Origin: a virus
Direction: 5' to 3' (one strand)
Length of the DNA stretch: 39,224 bases
IMG/VR virus record: IMGVR_UViG_3300006916_000122
Location: 1 to 39,224 of that record
Shown: positions 29,056 to 38,845 of the stretch, piece by piece
Numbering within the stretch: position 1 is the stretch's first letter
Layout of the letters: each line of letters begins with the position of its first letter
The notes under the pieces: generated by a model
The model's input: only the letters and a program-made list of their open reading frames with translations
Told to the model about the DNA's origin: nothing
Database searches by the model: none
Translations under genes and position numbers: made by a program

Positions 29056-31626
29056 TTAAGCGTTACTGTATTTATCTTTAAGGTAGCTACCAAATTCATC
29101 ACCAAACACATTCTCAAACATCTTTTTAACATTAGCATCATTACGCATCATATTGTATTCTCGCAAACCCATTTCTCCTGCTTTACCCATATCATTAAGT
29201 ATTTGATACCTCATAGTTTGAGCAGCACCTTTATTTGCAGCAGTATCTGCTAACTCCTGCATTGTAATTTGATTATTTAATTGTTGAGCTTGATTTCTGA
29301 TCTGAGCATTTTGATTAGAAATATTCTCTTCAACACGTGATGTTTCCTGTGCTTGTTTGGTAGCAAGCAATGCTAAAGCACCAAGATCTAATTTACCTTG
29401 GTCTCCTGCAGTACTCATTGCTGTAGTATAAGCATCTCTTACATCACGTTTAGGAACAGTAGCATCTAAAAGTGCAGGATTGTATCTTGGATATTTTACT
29501 TGATCCCATTCTTCTGCTTCACTTAACGCTCTTCTTAGTGGACCCATGCGTGTAGCGTATGTACCTAAAGAAGATAGTAATCCCATGTAATCCATATTAT
29601 TAAGATTAGGTACTCTTCTTTCTTTAGGCCTTACATCAGGATTATCAATATTTCCTACAGCTTTAGCCATTGTAGGTTCTACATATTCAGGTGGACCTAC
29701 AAACGGTGCTTTTGCAGCTGGATCTTCAAAAGGGGCAACCTCTTCACGAATAAACTCATCAACGTTTCTATCTCTAATAGTAGCATCTATTTCCTCCTGT
29801 GTCATAGGGTCATAACTTGCTTGTCTTTCTGCTTCTATTTCTGCATCTCTAGCAATAGCAGGTTCTTCAAGCATATTAGCTCTCCTTGTAGGAAAATCTG
29901 ATTCTAAACTTGCTTCGTATTGATCAGCTAAAAAATTTCCAATTCCATCTGAGTCTATACCTAATCTAGCATAATCTTCTGCAGTTAATTGATTAAGAGG
30001 TGTAGATGTTTGAAAATCTTCTGGGTTTTGTCCTGCAGGTCGAATAGCATACTCTTCAGGAATTTGAGTATAATCTATTTCATCATAATAAGGTTCTCTT
30101 CTTTTTTCTGCTGGCAGAAATCCAGGCATAACTCTATTATAATCTTCGACTGTCATGTCTTCAAGAGGAATGCTTGTCTGAAAGTCTTCAGGATTTTGTC
30201 TTACAGCATCAATAGCATTTATAATACCTTGCTGATCTGTATTTGCATAATATGCAGCTTCTGCGGCAGCTTGTGCTTCAGCAGATTCAAAGCCTCCGAA
30301 TAATTCATCATTAAGATCTTGTGATGTAGGTTCTCCTAATGCTCTTGCCATATTATCCGTTACAGGATTAATACCTCCTTGGTTCCTATCAAATGTACTT
30401 GCAGCTCTGTTATTTCTTGCTACAATACCATCATAACCCCTATCTCCTTCTTCTAAAACTTTTCCCCCTGCTTTTTTAAGTTCAGGACTTGTAGTTATAA
30501 GTTCGGCAGCACCAGCAAAATCACCATCATTCAATATTTTCCATAAACCACTTTCTTCTACATTACCAGAACCGTTTCTATAAACAAGGTCTACAATACT
30601 ATTATATTGGTCTTGAGATAAAGATTCTATAATTTCAGGACTAAGATTATTATTTACTGTATTTACTCTTTCTTGAACAATAGCTTCTCTGATCTCATCA
30701 GCTTTTTCTCTTGACATCTCTTTTATAGGAGTGCCGTCAGCTTTCCAGTATTCTTTCCAACTTGGAATACCATTTTTACCAGTAAGCGACCATTTTGTAT
30801 AACCATAACCTATAGTTGGAGTACCTGAAGAATCTTTATACACAGTACTCCTAAATCCTTCATTACCAACAATGTCGTTAATAAGAGATGGGTTTACACC
30901 ACCAGTAGCGTAATATCTTTTATTCATTTTATTCATGTTGTGTGCTCCACCTTTTGCAAATCTGTCTGCAACTACAGTAACAGGGGGTACAGCATATGAT
31001 TTTTGTAATTCATCTAAAGCATAAGGTGTGTCAGGATTAGCTTCGATGGTGTCAAGTAATTCAGGAATGTTTTCTAAACGATCTAAAGCTTTTTGTTCAG
31101 CGTTTGCAGGAACTTCCCATCTTTTAGTAAAATATTGTGATGCAGATTCTGGATCATCAAAAGACTTTTTTAAAAATCTTTTAGTTTGAGGTTCCGTCAT
31201 TGCAAAATCCATTTGTGTTTGCCAATCAGGAACATATTCAGTACCGCTATAATCTAAAAGGTTTTGATATCTTTCACCTTGATGCTGAAACATTCCACCT
31301 GCTTGAGGTCTAATAGCATCCAAATATTCTTGTTCCACTGGTAAACCAGCTTTACCTTTTTTATTATAATCCATATAAACATAAACACCATCTGAATTTT
31401 TACGAACAAGTCTATCGCTATTTCTACGATGACCTTTTCCTTTAGGAATCATATAGTCACCTTGAACGTAAGGATTGTAATCACTTTCATACTTCATGTT
31501 GTTTACCATAGCAACAGCATGAGTTTCAGGAACACCTTTTTCGTAAACTAAATATTTGTAAACATCGTTAGGGTCTACTCTATCGATGTCAGCTAAAGCG
31601 TAAGGTCTTTTTTTATTAGGCATCAT
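29056..31626 (-). CDS. 856-aa tail/cargo protein with two lysozyme domains
   Basis: Residues about 18-195 resemble the phage tail lysozyme family (Phage_lysozyme2): GVPETHAVAMVNNMKYESDY with E47 in the usual place, then GGMFQHQGERYQNLL and WQTQMDFAM. Residues about 245-415 are a T4-type lysozyme (GH24): E256, D265 and T271 in NEGFRSTVYKDSSGTPTIGY have exactly the spacing of T4 lysozyme E11, D20, T26, with LSQDQYNSIVDLVYRNG further on. Between the domains stand RFAKGGA (222-228) and YYATGGV (238-244). Residues 477-541 hold two QNPEDFQTS repeats; the rest is acidic and helical. It should cut peptidoglycan during DNA entry. Its start overlaps the 576-aa gene as ATGA. Confidence 0.8.
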   Translation of the reverse strand: MMPNKKRPYALADIDRVDPNDVYKYLVYEKGVPETHAVAMVNNMKYESDYNPYVQGDYMIPKGKGHRRNSDRLVRKNSDGVYVYMDYNKKGKAGLPVEQEYLDAIRPQAGGMFQHQGERYQNLLDYSGTEYVPDWQTQMDFAMTEPQTKRFLKKSFDDPESASQYFTKRWEVPANAEQKALDRLENIPELLDTIEANPDTPYALDELQKSYAVPPVTVVADRFAKGGAHNMNKMNKRYYATGGVNPSLINDIVGNEGFRSTVYKDSSGTPTIGYGYTKWSLTGKNGIPSWKEYWKADGTPIKEMSREKADEIREAIVQERVNTVNNNLSPEIIESLSQDQYNSIVDLVYRNGSGNVEESGLWKILNDGDFAGAAELITTSPELKKAGGKVLEEGDRGYDGIVARNNRAASTFDRNQGGINPVTDNMARALGEPTSQDLNDELFGGFESAEAQAAAEAAYYANTDQQGIINAIDAVRQNPEDFQTSIPLEDMTVEDYNRVMPGFLPAEKRREPYYDEIDYTQIPEEYAIRPAGQNPEDFQTSTPLNQLTAEDYARLGIDSDGIGNFLADQYEASLESDFPTRRANMLEEPAIARDAEIEAERQASYDPMTQEEIDATIRDRNVDEFIREEVAPFEDPAAKAPFVGPPEYVEPTMAKAVGNIDNPDVRPKERRVPNLNNMDYMGLLSSLGTYATRMGPLRRALSEAEEWDQVKYPRYNPALLDATVPKRDVRDAYTTAMSTAGDQGKLDLGALALLATKQAQETSRVEENISNQNAQIRNQAQQLNNQITMQELADTAANKGAAQTMRYQILNDMGKAGEMGLREYNMMRNDANVKKMFENVFGDEFGSYLKDKYSNA
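30004..30198 (-). repeat. Tandem protein repeat in the lysozyme gene (QNPEDFQTS)
   Basis: Residues 477-485 and 533-541 of the 856-aa protein are both QNPEDFQTS. Each is followed by a similar acidic helix start (IPLEDMTVEDYNRV and TPLNQLTAEDYARL). The period is 56 residues. The surrounding sequence is otherwise different, so this is an old duplication with a conserved short core. Confidence 0.75.
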
Positions 31627-33353
31627 TTACGATTTTTAGGTATTCTAATGTTTATAGCATCTTTTTTAGCCATAGCTTCTGAGTCAACAAAAGGACTGTT
31701 GTTGTGCAACCACCCCATAAAATTTTCTAAATTGCGTTTCTTAGGATCTTTTAAAATCTCTAAAAGAGGTGTGTTTCCAAAATTATAATCAGTAGTAATA
31801 TAACCATCTTTAACAGCGGCTGCACCTATAAGATTTCTTATAATATCTGGTTCATTTGTAAGTTTAGTAAGCATACCAGCTTTGGCAATATCAGTGCTTC
31901 CAACTTTATTGTGATCAGAATAACCTATAGTATGTGACTGTTCTCTAAGATTGTATAAATCTACTAAAGCTTTATATTCTTCGGGTGTCATATCTTTTTC
32001 GGTAAATTGTTTATTACCTCCAAGTAAAGTATAAAAATACTGTTCAAGATTAGCTGGCAATATACCAAAATCTGATGAACCTACACCTCTGTTATCAAGA
32101 GACATTTGATCACTTGGTAAAACATTTCCGCCAGGTGTTACACTTACTCCTATAGGAGGATCAGTTTCTTTAACACCACCGTTTGCGTAGTAACCGTATA
32201 CACCTTTTTTAGCTCCACCGTTTTTAAATCCTCCAAAAGCTGAACTTCCACCAAGATCAATAGGAGTATCACCTATTATCATATCTGGACTTTCAGAAGT
32301 TACAGGCATATTTGTAAGCTGACCTTCATCCATCATCCAAGGATTACCTTGTTGATCAAAATATTGAGGGTCTAAACTTCCTTGTTCTTCTTGTGGTTGT
32401 TTTTGAGGTACACCTAAAGTTCCACCACCAGTAGTAGTAGGAGAACCAGCAATAGGTTGTCTAACGTACTCTTCACCAGCTTTTTCTGCAATCATTTGAT
32501 CAATTGCAGGTCCTGCCATCTGCTTAGAGCCTTGACGTACATTATGAATACCTTCAAATAATTGCATCCAAGCACCGCCACCCATATACATATCTTTTTG
32601 ACCAGAAGCACCACCTTGAGCATATTTGTCTTTAGGTAAAGCACCACCTTGTTTACTAAAAAATTGTGTACCGAGATTACTGATAACACCTTCAGATTCT
32701 GCAAAACCATAACCGAAAGCAGTACCTGTCATAGTATCATCACCAGCAGCTCTTCTCGTTGCTTCACTTGATCTATATGGAGAATCTGCCATTGCCATTT
32801 CACTGAATGATTTACCAGTAAATGCAGATGTTACAGGTGTAAGAAAAATATCACCCATTAAAAGACCAGCTTCTTTCCAAGCAGGAATGTCTTTTCTGTT
32901 AATAGTTTCGGATTCAATACGCATTTGCTGATCACCAAAGGCTGTAGTTCGCATTCTATCTTCAGCAGATTCATCCATGTTGTAACCTATCGGACCTCCT
33001 GTAGCATACTTAACACCACCATTCTTTGCTTGACCTTCATCATACATATTACGAAAAGGATCTATACCTTTCTCGTTTACAGAACGTTGAGCATGTGTAA
33101 GTGCTTGATCTCTAGCTATTTGATCAAACGTTGCTAAAGCAATTGGATCATCTTCAAGCAGTCTATCATTACGATTTAGCTTCTTGTACTCTTTAGCAAG
33201 AAAATCTCCTTCTGGAGATTCCTTGTCAAAAATGTACTCATTTCCTAATGTTCCAATTTTGACAGCGTATTCCCCTCCTTCGACTTCGGCTCCTTCGGTA
33301 TAATCTATACCTCCAAGCTCGTGGGGCATGCCTTTGAAAGACTTCAATTCCAT
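31623..33353 (-). CDS. 576-aa virion protein with HELGGI/EVEGGE head and aromatic-x-x-GG motifs
   Basis: Residues 1-30 contain GMPHELGGID and AEVEGGEYA, a combination (H-x-x-GGI then EVEGGE) I have met at the start of structural proteins in crAss-like and other Bacteroidota phages; no function is assigned. Short motifs of the form aromatic-x-x-G-G-small recur: KYATGGP (115-121), KYAQGGA (243-249), GFKNGGA (375-381), YYANGGV (388-394). Between them the chain is low in hydrophobics and rich in Gly, Gln and Asp. The motifs separate segments and may be linkers or protease sites. It is preceded by a good promoter, the only intergenic gap over 20 bases in the late operon. Confidence 0.6.
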   Translation of the reverse strand: MELKSFKGMPHELGGIDYTEGAEVEGGEYAVKIGTLGNEYIFDKESPEGDFLAKEYKKLNRNDRLLEDDPIALATFDQIARDQALTHAQRSVNEKGIDPFRNMYDEGQAKNGGVKYATGGPIGYNMDESAEDRMRTTAFGDQQMRIESETINRKDIPAWKEAGLLMGDIFLTPVTSAFTGKSFSEMAMADSPYRSSEATRRAAGDDTMTGTAFGYGFAESEGVISNLGTQFFSKQGGALPKDKYAQGGASGQKDMYMGGGAWMQLFEGIHNVRQGSKQMAGPAIDQMIAEKAGEEYVRQPIAGSPTTTGGGTLGVPQKQPQEEQGSLDPQYFDQQGNPWMMDEGQLTNMPVTSESPDMIIGDTPIDLGGSSAFGGFKNGGAKKGVYGYYANGGVKETDPPIGVSVTPGGNVLPSDQMSLDNRGVGSSDFGILPANLEQYFYTLLGGNKQFTEKDMTPEEYKALVDLYNLREQSHTIGYSDHNKVGSTDIAKAGMLTKLTNEPDIIRNLIGAAAVKDGYITTDYNFGNTPLLEILKDPKKRNLENFMGWLHNNSPFVDSEAMAKKDAINIRIPKNRK

Positions 33354-33358
33354 GATTA

Positions 33359-33389
33359 CAAATATAATTTATTAAGATTCATTTGTCAA
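33359..33389 (-). promoter_or_regulatory. Strong promoter inside the virion operon
   Basis: On the minus strand TTG (33389-33387) is followed after 20 bases by TATATTTG (33366-33359), a full match to the Bacteroidota -7 box TAnnTTTG. The same DNA also reads TTGACA, 17 bases, TATATT, close to the general sigma-70 consensus. Transcription would start about at the ATG of the 576-aa gene (33353), giving a leaderless or nearly leaderless message. It would boost the lysozyme, cargo and polymerase genes relative to the tail genes. Confidence 0.65.
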
Positions 33390-33405
33390 GTACGTTTTTA
33401 TAATA

Positions 33406-36400
33406 TTACTTAAGAATCCTTCTAAAAAGATTCATTATATAGTGTAACCTGAACTCTTTATCGTTGTTATTTAAGAACTTGAATTTTTGCTTTACGTAGT
33501 GACTACGTATTCTGTTCTTACTATTCTGAGCATATGTGATCGCATGCTTCCATTCTCTCATCAAACGCTTGAACACCGTGCGTACTCCAGTTGTCTGATA
33601 AGTATTGTATATCTCAGCAGACGAAAAAGTTTCGTCTGATGCTTCAGTACCATTAGGGTTAAAGACTTCTGTAAACCATCTGATATTATCAAATATCTTG
33701 GTTACAAAAGGTTCTTTATTTACAGTAATTGTTATTGACGATTCAGAAGGATCATTATCGTAGAATACACCTCTATCACCTTCCTCATGTATATACAGTT
33801 TTGAAGCTGTTGTAGGTGATGTCAGTTGAGGTTTTGGAGATATGATGTGCTTTTTATCATTGATGTACATAATTGGTTTATATGACCTATAAGAAACAAA
33901 GGTGTTCAGAGGTTCGCTATACGCAAGCGTATACGAGTTGTCATTATCTATTAAAGTAAAATCACCTTTTGAATTATAAATTGTAATAAGAAACTCTTTG
34001 TTTACATAATCATATGTTGATGTTATTCCTCCAATATTTGTAAGTACTGATACATAAGGGGCATCGTAGTTCAAAAGGTTATCTCTAGTATTTGCATACA
34101 ACCAATTGTTTATTTTAGACTCTGTAATATTCATTATTCCTTGCTGTGCATACATATAAATAGCACCATCTTTTGAATCAAAGAATATTACACCGTTAGG
34201 TGATACGGCAAAACTGAATTGATGCCAACTACCTATGGTCTGAGATACATAATCAAATCTTGGAAGTACTCCAGATTGACCTAAAATAATACCTGAACCT
34301 GCTTGGTCATTTATTACAGCTCTTTCATTTACAGATGGTATACCGAAACCGTATTTTTGCCAAGCCATCATTGTACCGTTTCTATTTATAAGCTGTCTGA
34401 TTTCACCAAGATCACCTTGTATATCTATATATTTTTCATTATTGAATTGCCTCCACGCATCAATTCTTTCACCGTGTGTTTTTGTATTTGATGCCCAAAT
34501 TCTATGAGGATGCTCAGTAATTTCTTCAAACCCTATAGGTTTAGGAAAAGACTTTTGTGTATCCATTGTTAATGAAAACATCTTATTATACTTGTAGTCT
34601 TCACCATAATCTAAAGGAAAGTTATCTGCATCAGGGTTTGGATCACTACCGTTATATATATAACCTAGACCTCCTATTTCTCCTGATAAATGAATACCCT
34701 CTCTAAGATCTGTATTGATATTTGATTCTACAGGATAATACAGTGCTGTGCCAAACCAATCTTCAGGTGCTGCTTGAGCAAAATTTCTAAGCATTTTGTA
34801 GGTGTCAAATATGTTTACAAAAGTGTCACCACCAAAAACTTTAATATTGTTAAAGGTGGTCTGACCTTTCATAACTATATTACAGCCAGTATTGATGTAA
34901 ACATTTTTAGATCTTGCTGCATAACCTGCACCTCCGTATTGAGCTTTTCTAGGTCTTATGTAGTTAGCAACTATTTTATCACCTACATTAGATATTCTAC
35001 CTATTGGTGTACCATCATCATAATAAGGATAAAGTAGTTGAGTACCATTAGGATCTCTAGTAACATTATTTGAAAATGGTATTCCAGAACCTGCAGTACT
35101 GTCTGTAATTATATGAGGTATTCTTCCAATACTATCTCCAAGATCTACTACAAATGTATCTGTACCTATTGAACCACAACCTGTAAAACTATCACCGTCA
35201 TTGTTATAGGCAGCCATAGGTGCACTATTATTAAAATAAGTTTTATTACCTACAGATGTTGAGTTGCCTAAACCTACAAGTCCTCCGTTTATAACTGGTT
35301 TTTGAACAACAGGATCTCCTCCAGTAGAAGTCCATGACATAACAGCTTCAGGTTGAGGAGACAAATGCCAGTTTACAGGTGCATACTCATATAGTTTATA
35401 TGCGTTTGTATGAGCATTTCCACCTCCCATATCTTTATCAAATGTATTCGCCCATTCTGTAAGACCTCCTACAATTTTTATATAATCACCAGATTCAGTA
35501 CCTGGAGAGTTTCCAAAAAGAAAATCAGGAGAATGAAAAGAATATATATCTTGAGTATAATAATCGGTTGTGGTTCCGTCAGTAAACGTAAAATCTGTTG
35601 CCTGTACCCAAGGATTATAATAACCAGAAGGTGTACCTTGCCAGCTATTTATACCTGCATTTAAACCCCACTCTTGAGCATTTTCTACAACAGATGCTAT
35701 AGGATGGTATGTCCCTGGTGTACCATTATTAAGGTTGTCAAAATAATGAAGTGACATATGTAAAATACCTTGACCTAAAATGGTACGATCTTTTTCCTCA
35801 AGCTTTACACGCTTAATTCTAAAGCTATCTATTTTATCTGCTATATTCTGAGGTATTGTTACATCAAACTCTAGACCTAAAGCCTGTATTTGCCACTTGG
35901 CTCCGATACCTGGATATATATGAGGAAGATAATTATAGTCTTCATTGTAATTATTGTTTGGATCAGCTTCAAATATTTCAGGCATTTTAATATCAGCGAT
36001 CCATTTAGCAAAACCTTCTACACCATCTTTTACATGAACCCACGCAAAACGATATGTCTCACCTCTACGATATCCCATAAACTCATGTTTTGAAGTAGGA
36101 GACTTGTAGTTAGGATAAGTAGCTTGTGTACCATATGTCAAACCATCATTTAAGTATTGGTTTGTATCAGGAACAGTAAGATTGTATGGTACATTCCAAG
36201 GGTAAACCCATTCTTTTCTTGTTTGCCCATCTCTTGCGTCTGAAGAAAGACCTCTTTGAATAAATTTATAACTAATATTTACACCTGAACCTCCCAATGT
36301 GACACCATCCTCTTGAAATCTAAATGATGTTGTCGGTAAAGGGTTGATAGCATCTGCTGTTTCAGGTATATAAAATTGTTGAGAAAGAAGATCTGCAGAT

Positions 36401-37815
36401 GTATAAAATTCTTGGTTACCTTGAATATCAGCTAATAAAGTATTTTGGTTTTTGTCAAACCTGTAAGCTCTTGCATCAAAGTCTACATCAAAAGTTCTTT
36501 CTTCTGTGTTTGCTGCAAAAAGAATATTATCCTTTTGAGCAATAGCATGGCATTTTTCAAAGAATATCGCTATTTTATTAAATGCTACTTCTGTAATATT
36601 ACTAGCAGGTTCATTTCCAGTAACAGTATATTGAAAATCTGTACTGGTAATAGGAATATCATTGATCTTGCTTATTACTGCAGTGCTTGCATCAGTTTCT
36701 TTTCTTAATACTACAAGGTCTAAAAAACTATATGTGGTATCAAGATCTTCTATTGATATTGTAAAAGATTTGGAAGTTAGCTCACCACTATCATTACCAG
36801 TTATTTTTCCATAATTTGAATATTCAGCATCTATTATATCAATGACATTTGATGTATGAGAATATGCGGTTGTTGCTCCGTCTAAATTTCTTAGATTATA
36901 AGCAACTTGATATACACCTGTAACAAGAGCACCTCCATTTTGAACACTAAGAAGTGTGGGTTTTTGAAGATCTGATGTAAGTCTAAGATCAAGATCCTCT
37001 GGAGCAAAGCACATTGCATTCTCATCTACAATGTTTATTGTTCTAAGAGGGTTTATTCTGTCTGTCCAATAAAGCCTTTCAGTCTGCGTATTTTCAAATA
37101 TGCTTTCAATACCACCAGGGTTTGCAATAGGATTCAGAGTACCCATATTTAGAGCCTCCGAGTACATAAGTGTTACTGTAGATGCAAGTGTAACTTCATC
37201 ATATGTAAGTCTCCATATTGATGCTACACCTCCAGAACCAGTGTTTGTAGAATAGAAATATATATTATCTCCTACAGTTGTCCATCCTATTATCTGCTGG
37301 GTTGTTTGAGCAACCTGAGTATCGATAACAACATTAGGATAAGAAGAAAAAAATGCAGTAAGAGATGTTGTATTAAGAGCGATGTTGTAAGATTCAGACC
37401 ACACTCTGATGGTACTGCCTATACGTTTTACAATCAAATTGTAAGGAGCAAAAGCAGGATCTGTCTTTAAAGAGTTTTCAAACTGATCAAAAAAGTTATC
37501 AATTGTTCCATCAGAACTTTGTGATATACTTACGTTAGCAGTTATAGGACTTCCATTTACCAATATCTGAGGAGGAAAGTTCCATGAATCAGGAAAGTCA
37601 CCACCTCTTGTTGTTAACTTAGCAATCTGAGGAACATCAGGAATTGTAAACATAAGTTCATTACCCTTGATATTTGATACGATGTAATCTGTAGAACCCT
37701 CAAGTCCACGTATCTTAATATCATGTGCATCCTCATATGATTCAGGAGATCTGAGTGTATCAGATATGTCCTTCACCATTCCTTTGGAAAAACTATTTAT
37801 TGTCTGTTCGCTCAT
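33406..37815 (-). CDS. Tail muzzle/stabilization protein (1469 aa)
   Basis: The start MSEQTINSFSKGMVKDISDT, with SPESYEDAHDIKIR and IVSNIKGNELMFTIP, is the typical N-terminus of the crAss-like 'stabilization' protein, distantly related to P22 gp10 and identified in phage crAss001 structures as the muzzle protein gp44. The body is beta-rich, with many Gly/Asn/Thr turns and repeated strand patterns consistent with a propeller-like fold. The C-terminus is basic and helical (REWKHAITYAQNSKNRIRSH). The length, around 1400-1500 residues, fits. It directly follows the ring protein gene, overlapping as ATGA, as in crAss001 (gp43-gp44). It should form the distal end of the short tail. Confidence 0.8.
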   Translation of the reverse strand: MSEQTINSFSKGMVKDISDTLRSPESYEDAHDIKIRGLEGSTDYIVSNIKGNELMFTIPDVPQIAKLTTRGGDFPDSWNFPPQILVNGSPITANVSISQSSDGTIDNFFDQFENSLKTDPAFAPYNLIVKRIGSTIRVWSESYNIALNTTSLTAFFSSYPNVVIDTQVAQTTQQIIGWTTVGDNIYFYSTNTGSGGVASIWRLTYDEVTLASTVTLMYSEALNMGTLNPIANPGGIESIFENTQTERLYWTDRINPLRTINIVDENAMCFAPEDLDLRLTSDLQKPTLLSVQNGGALVTGVYQVAYNLRNLDGATTAYSHTSNVIDIIDAEYSNYGKITGNDSGELTSKSFTISIEDLDTTYSFLDLVVLRKETDASTAVISKINDIPITSTDFQYTVTGNEPASNITEVAFNKIAIFFEKCHAIAQKDNILFAANTEERTFDVDFDARAYRFDKNQNTLLADIQGNQEFYTSADLLSQQFYIPETADAINPLPTTSFRFQEDGVTLGGSGVNISYKFIQRGLSSDARDGQTRKEWVYPWNVPYNLTVPDTNQYLNDGLTYGTQATYPNYKSPTSKHEFMGYRRGETYRFAWVHVKDGVEGFAKWIADIKMPEIFEADPNNNYNEDYNYLPHIYPGIGAKWQIQALGLEFDVTIPQNIADKIDSFRIKRVKLEEKDRTILGQGILHMSLHYFDNLNNGTPGTYHPIASVVENAQEWGLNAGINSWQGTPSGYYNPWVQATDFTFTDGTTTDYYTQDIYSFHSPDFLFGNSPGTESGDYIKIVGGLTEWANTFDKDMGGGNAHTNAYKLYEYAPVNWHLSPQPEAVMSWTSTGGDPVVQKPVINGGLVGLGNSTSVGNKTYFNNSAPMAAYNNDGDSFTGCGSIGTDTFVVDLGDSIGRIPHIITDSTAGSGIPFSNNVTRDPNGTQLLYPYYDDGTPIGRISNVGDKIVANYIRPRKAQYGGAGYAARSKNVYINTGCNIVMKGQTTFNNIKVFGGDTFVNIFDTYKMLRNFAQAAPEDWFGTALYYPVESNINTDLREGIHLSGEIGGLGYIYNGSDPNPDADNFPLDYGEDYKYNKMFSLTMDTQKSFPKPIGFEEITEHPHRIWASNTKTHGERIDAWRQFNNEKYIDIQGDLGEIRQLINRNGTMMAWQKYGFGIPSVNERAVINDQAGSGIILGQSGVLPRFDYVSQTIGSWHQFSFAVSPNGVIFFDSKDGAIYMYAQQGIMNITESKINNWLYANTRDNLLNYDAPYVSVLTNIGGITSTYDYVNKEFLITIYNSKGDFTLIDNDNSYTLAYSEPLNTFVSYRSYKPIMYINDKKHIISPKPQLTSPTTASKLYIHEEGDRGVFYDNDPSESSITITVNKEPFVTKIFDNIRWFTEVFNPNGTEASDETFSSAEIYNTYQTTGVRTVFKRLMREWKHAITYAQNSKNRIRSHYVKQKFKFLNNNDKEFRLHYIMNLFRRILK

Positions 37816-38549
37816 CTTCTAAGTCTAGAATGATTTCTAATTGATTGTCCTACACTTGTTCCTTTATATCCACCAGGATGCTCATTTTCAAATGATACGA
37901 TCCTTCTAAACTGATTCTTAATGCTTTCAATCTTATCTCTATTAGGAATAAGTGGTCGCATTTGAGCTTTACCTACGTACCAATCTCTTTCTTGTTTAAG
38001 GAGTTGATAAGCACCAGCTTGTATCTTTCCTCTCATAAGAAGGCGGAAACCGATTCTTTCAGCTACATAGTTAGTAGCAGCTTGTTTGAATGCCTCATCA
38101 TCAGGAACCATAGGAAACCCTTTTTCATCAGTAGGAAAAGCAAGATATGCCATCTCTACTTTACCTTTGTTAAAATTGGTGAATATGTAATTGTCATTCA
38201 CCTTATAGGTAAGGTCGCTAGAACACGTTAGGTCTCTACAACCATCTGTGTGTCTTGCCATATGAAAACTATCAGTAGAGTATCTGATAGGAACACCTTC
38301 GCATGTACGTGTCTGTATGATACGTACAAGATCGCAAGGCAGTTCACCTCTACCGTTTTCTATTTCAATACGTGGTTTATCCGTACCGTCAGTTATTCTT
38401 TCGATGTACTGCATGGGAGCATTGATCAGATCGATAACACTTCCGATCCATTCAGCTACATCAATCCAATCTACATCAACGTCAAAACCAGTATCTCTAA
38501 ATACTCTTTCAACAATTGACTCAAGGCTCACATACTTTCCATTTAACAT
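37812..38549 (-). CDS. Tail tubular / ring protein 1 (245 aa)
   Basis: The pattern of an N-terminal helix (LESIVERVFRDTGFD), WIDVAEWIGSVIDLI, then GELPCDLVRIIQT and a C-terminal AATNYVAERIGFRLL...QLLKQERDWYVGKA matches the T7 gp11/P22 gp4-like tail tubular proteins of crAss-like phages, called ring protein 1 (gp43) in crAss001. It joins the portal/ring stack to the muzzle. Length and position immediately upstream of the muzzle gene agree. It contains several cysteines (CEGV, GCRDLTCSS), unusual for a virion protein. The start is ATG 38549, one base after the stop of the 96-aa gene. Confidence 0.75.
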   Translation of the reverse strand: MLNGKYVSLESIVERVFRDTGFDVDVDWIDVAEWIGSVIDLINAPMQYIERITDGTDKPRIEIENGRGELPCDLVRIIQTRTCEGVPIRYSTDSFHMARHTDGCRDLTCSSDLTYKVNDNYIFTNFNKGKVEMAYLAFPTDEKGFPMVPDDEAFKQAATNYVAERIGFRLLMRGKIQAGAYQLLKQERDWYVGKAQMRPLIPNRDKIESIKNQFRRIVSFENEHPGGYKGTSVGQSIRNHSRLRR

Positions 38550-38550
38550 C

Positions 38551-38841
38551 TTACAGCATATCTATAATTGCAAAAACATCTTCGCGTGTCATTTCACGCT
38601 CTTTTTCTTCCTTCTCAGCTTCTTTGTTCAAAGGGTTTTCTTTAGAGTAGAACTTTTTTGTTTCATCCATGTATTCAGCATCACACTCTGAACATCCTCC
38701 TTCTGGAGTCTTCATACCGTACTTGTGAATACTTACAATAAAACCATTCTCTATCTCTTCAACATTAACTTCTTTAGTAATACCATCAATGGTCTCACTC
38801 ATTCTGCTTACGCCTTCTGTTTGGTTCATCATTCCGTGCAT
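38551..38841 (-). CDS. 96-aa acidic hypothetical protein
   Basis: The preferred start is ATG 38841, four bases after the upstream stop. A TTG at 38865 would add eight residues and overlap the upstream gene by 20 bases. The protein starts MHGMMNQTEGVSRMSETIDG, has a strand-rich middle (GFIVSIHKYGMKTPEGG), a Cys-x2-Cys (CSEC) and a very acidic/basic helix (EAEKEEKEREMTREDVF). It lies between two tail/head structural genes, so it may be a small virion or assembly factor. No family is recognised. Confidence 0.55.
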   Translation of the reverse strand: MHGMMNQTEGVSRMSETIDGITKEVNVEEIENGFIVSIHKYGMKTPEGGCSECDAEYMDETKKFYSKENPLNKEAEKEEKEREMTREDVFAIIDML

Positions 38842-38845
38842 AATC

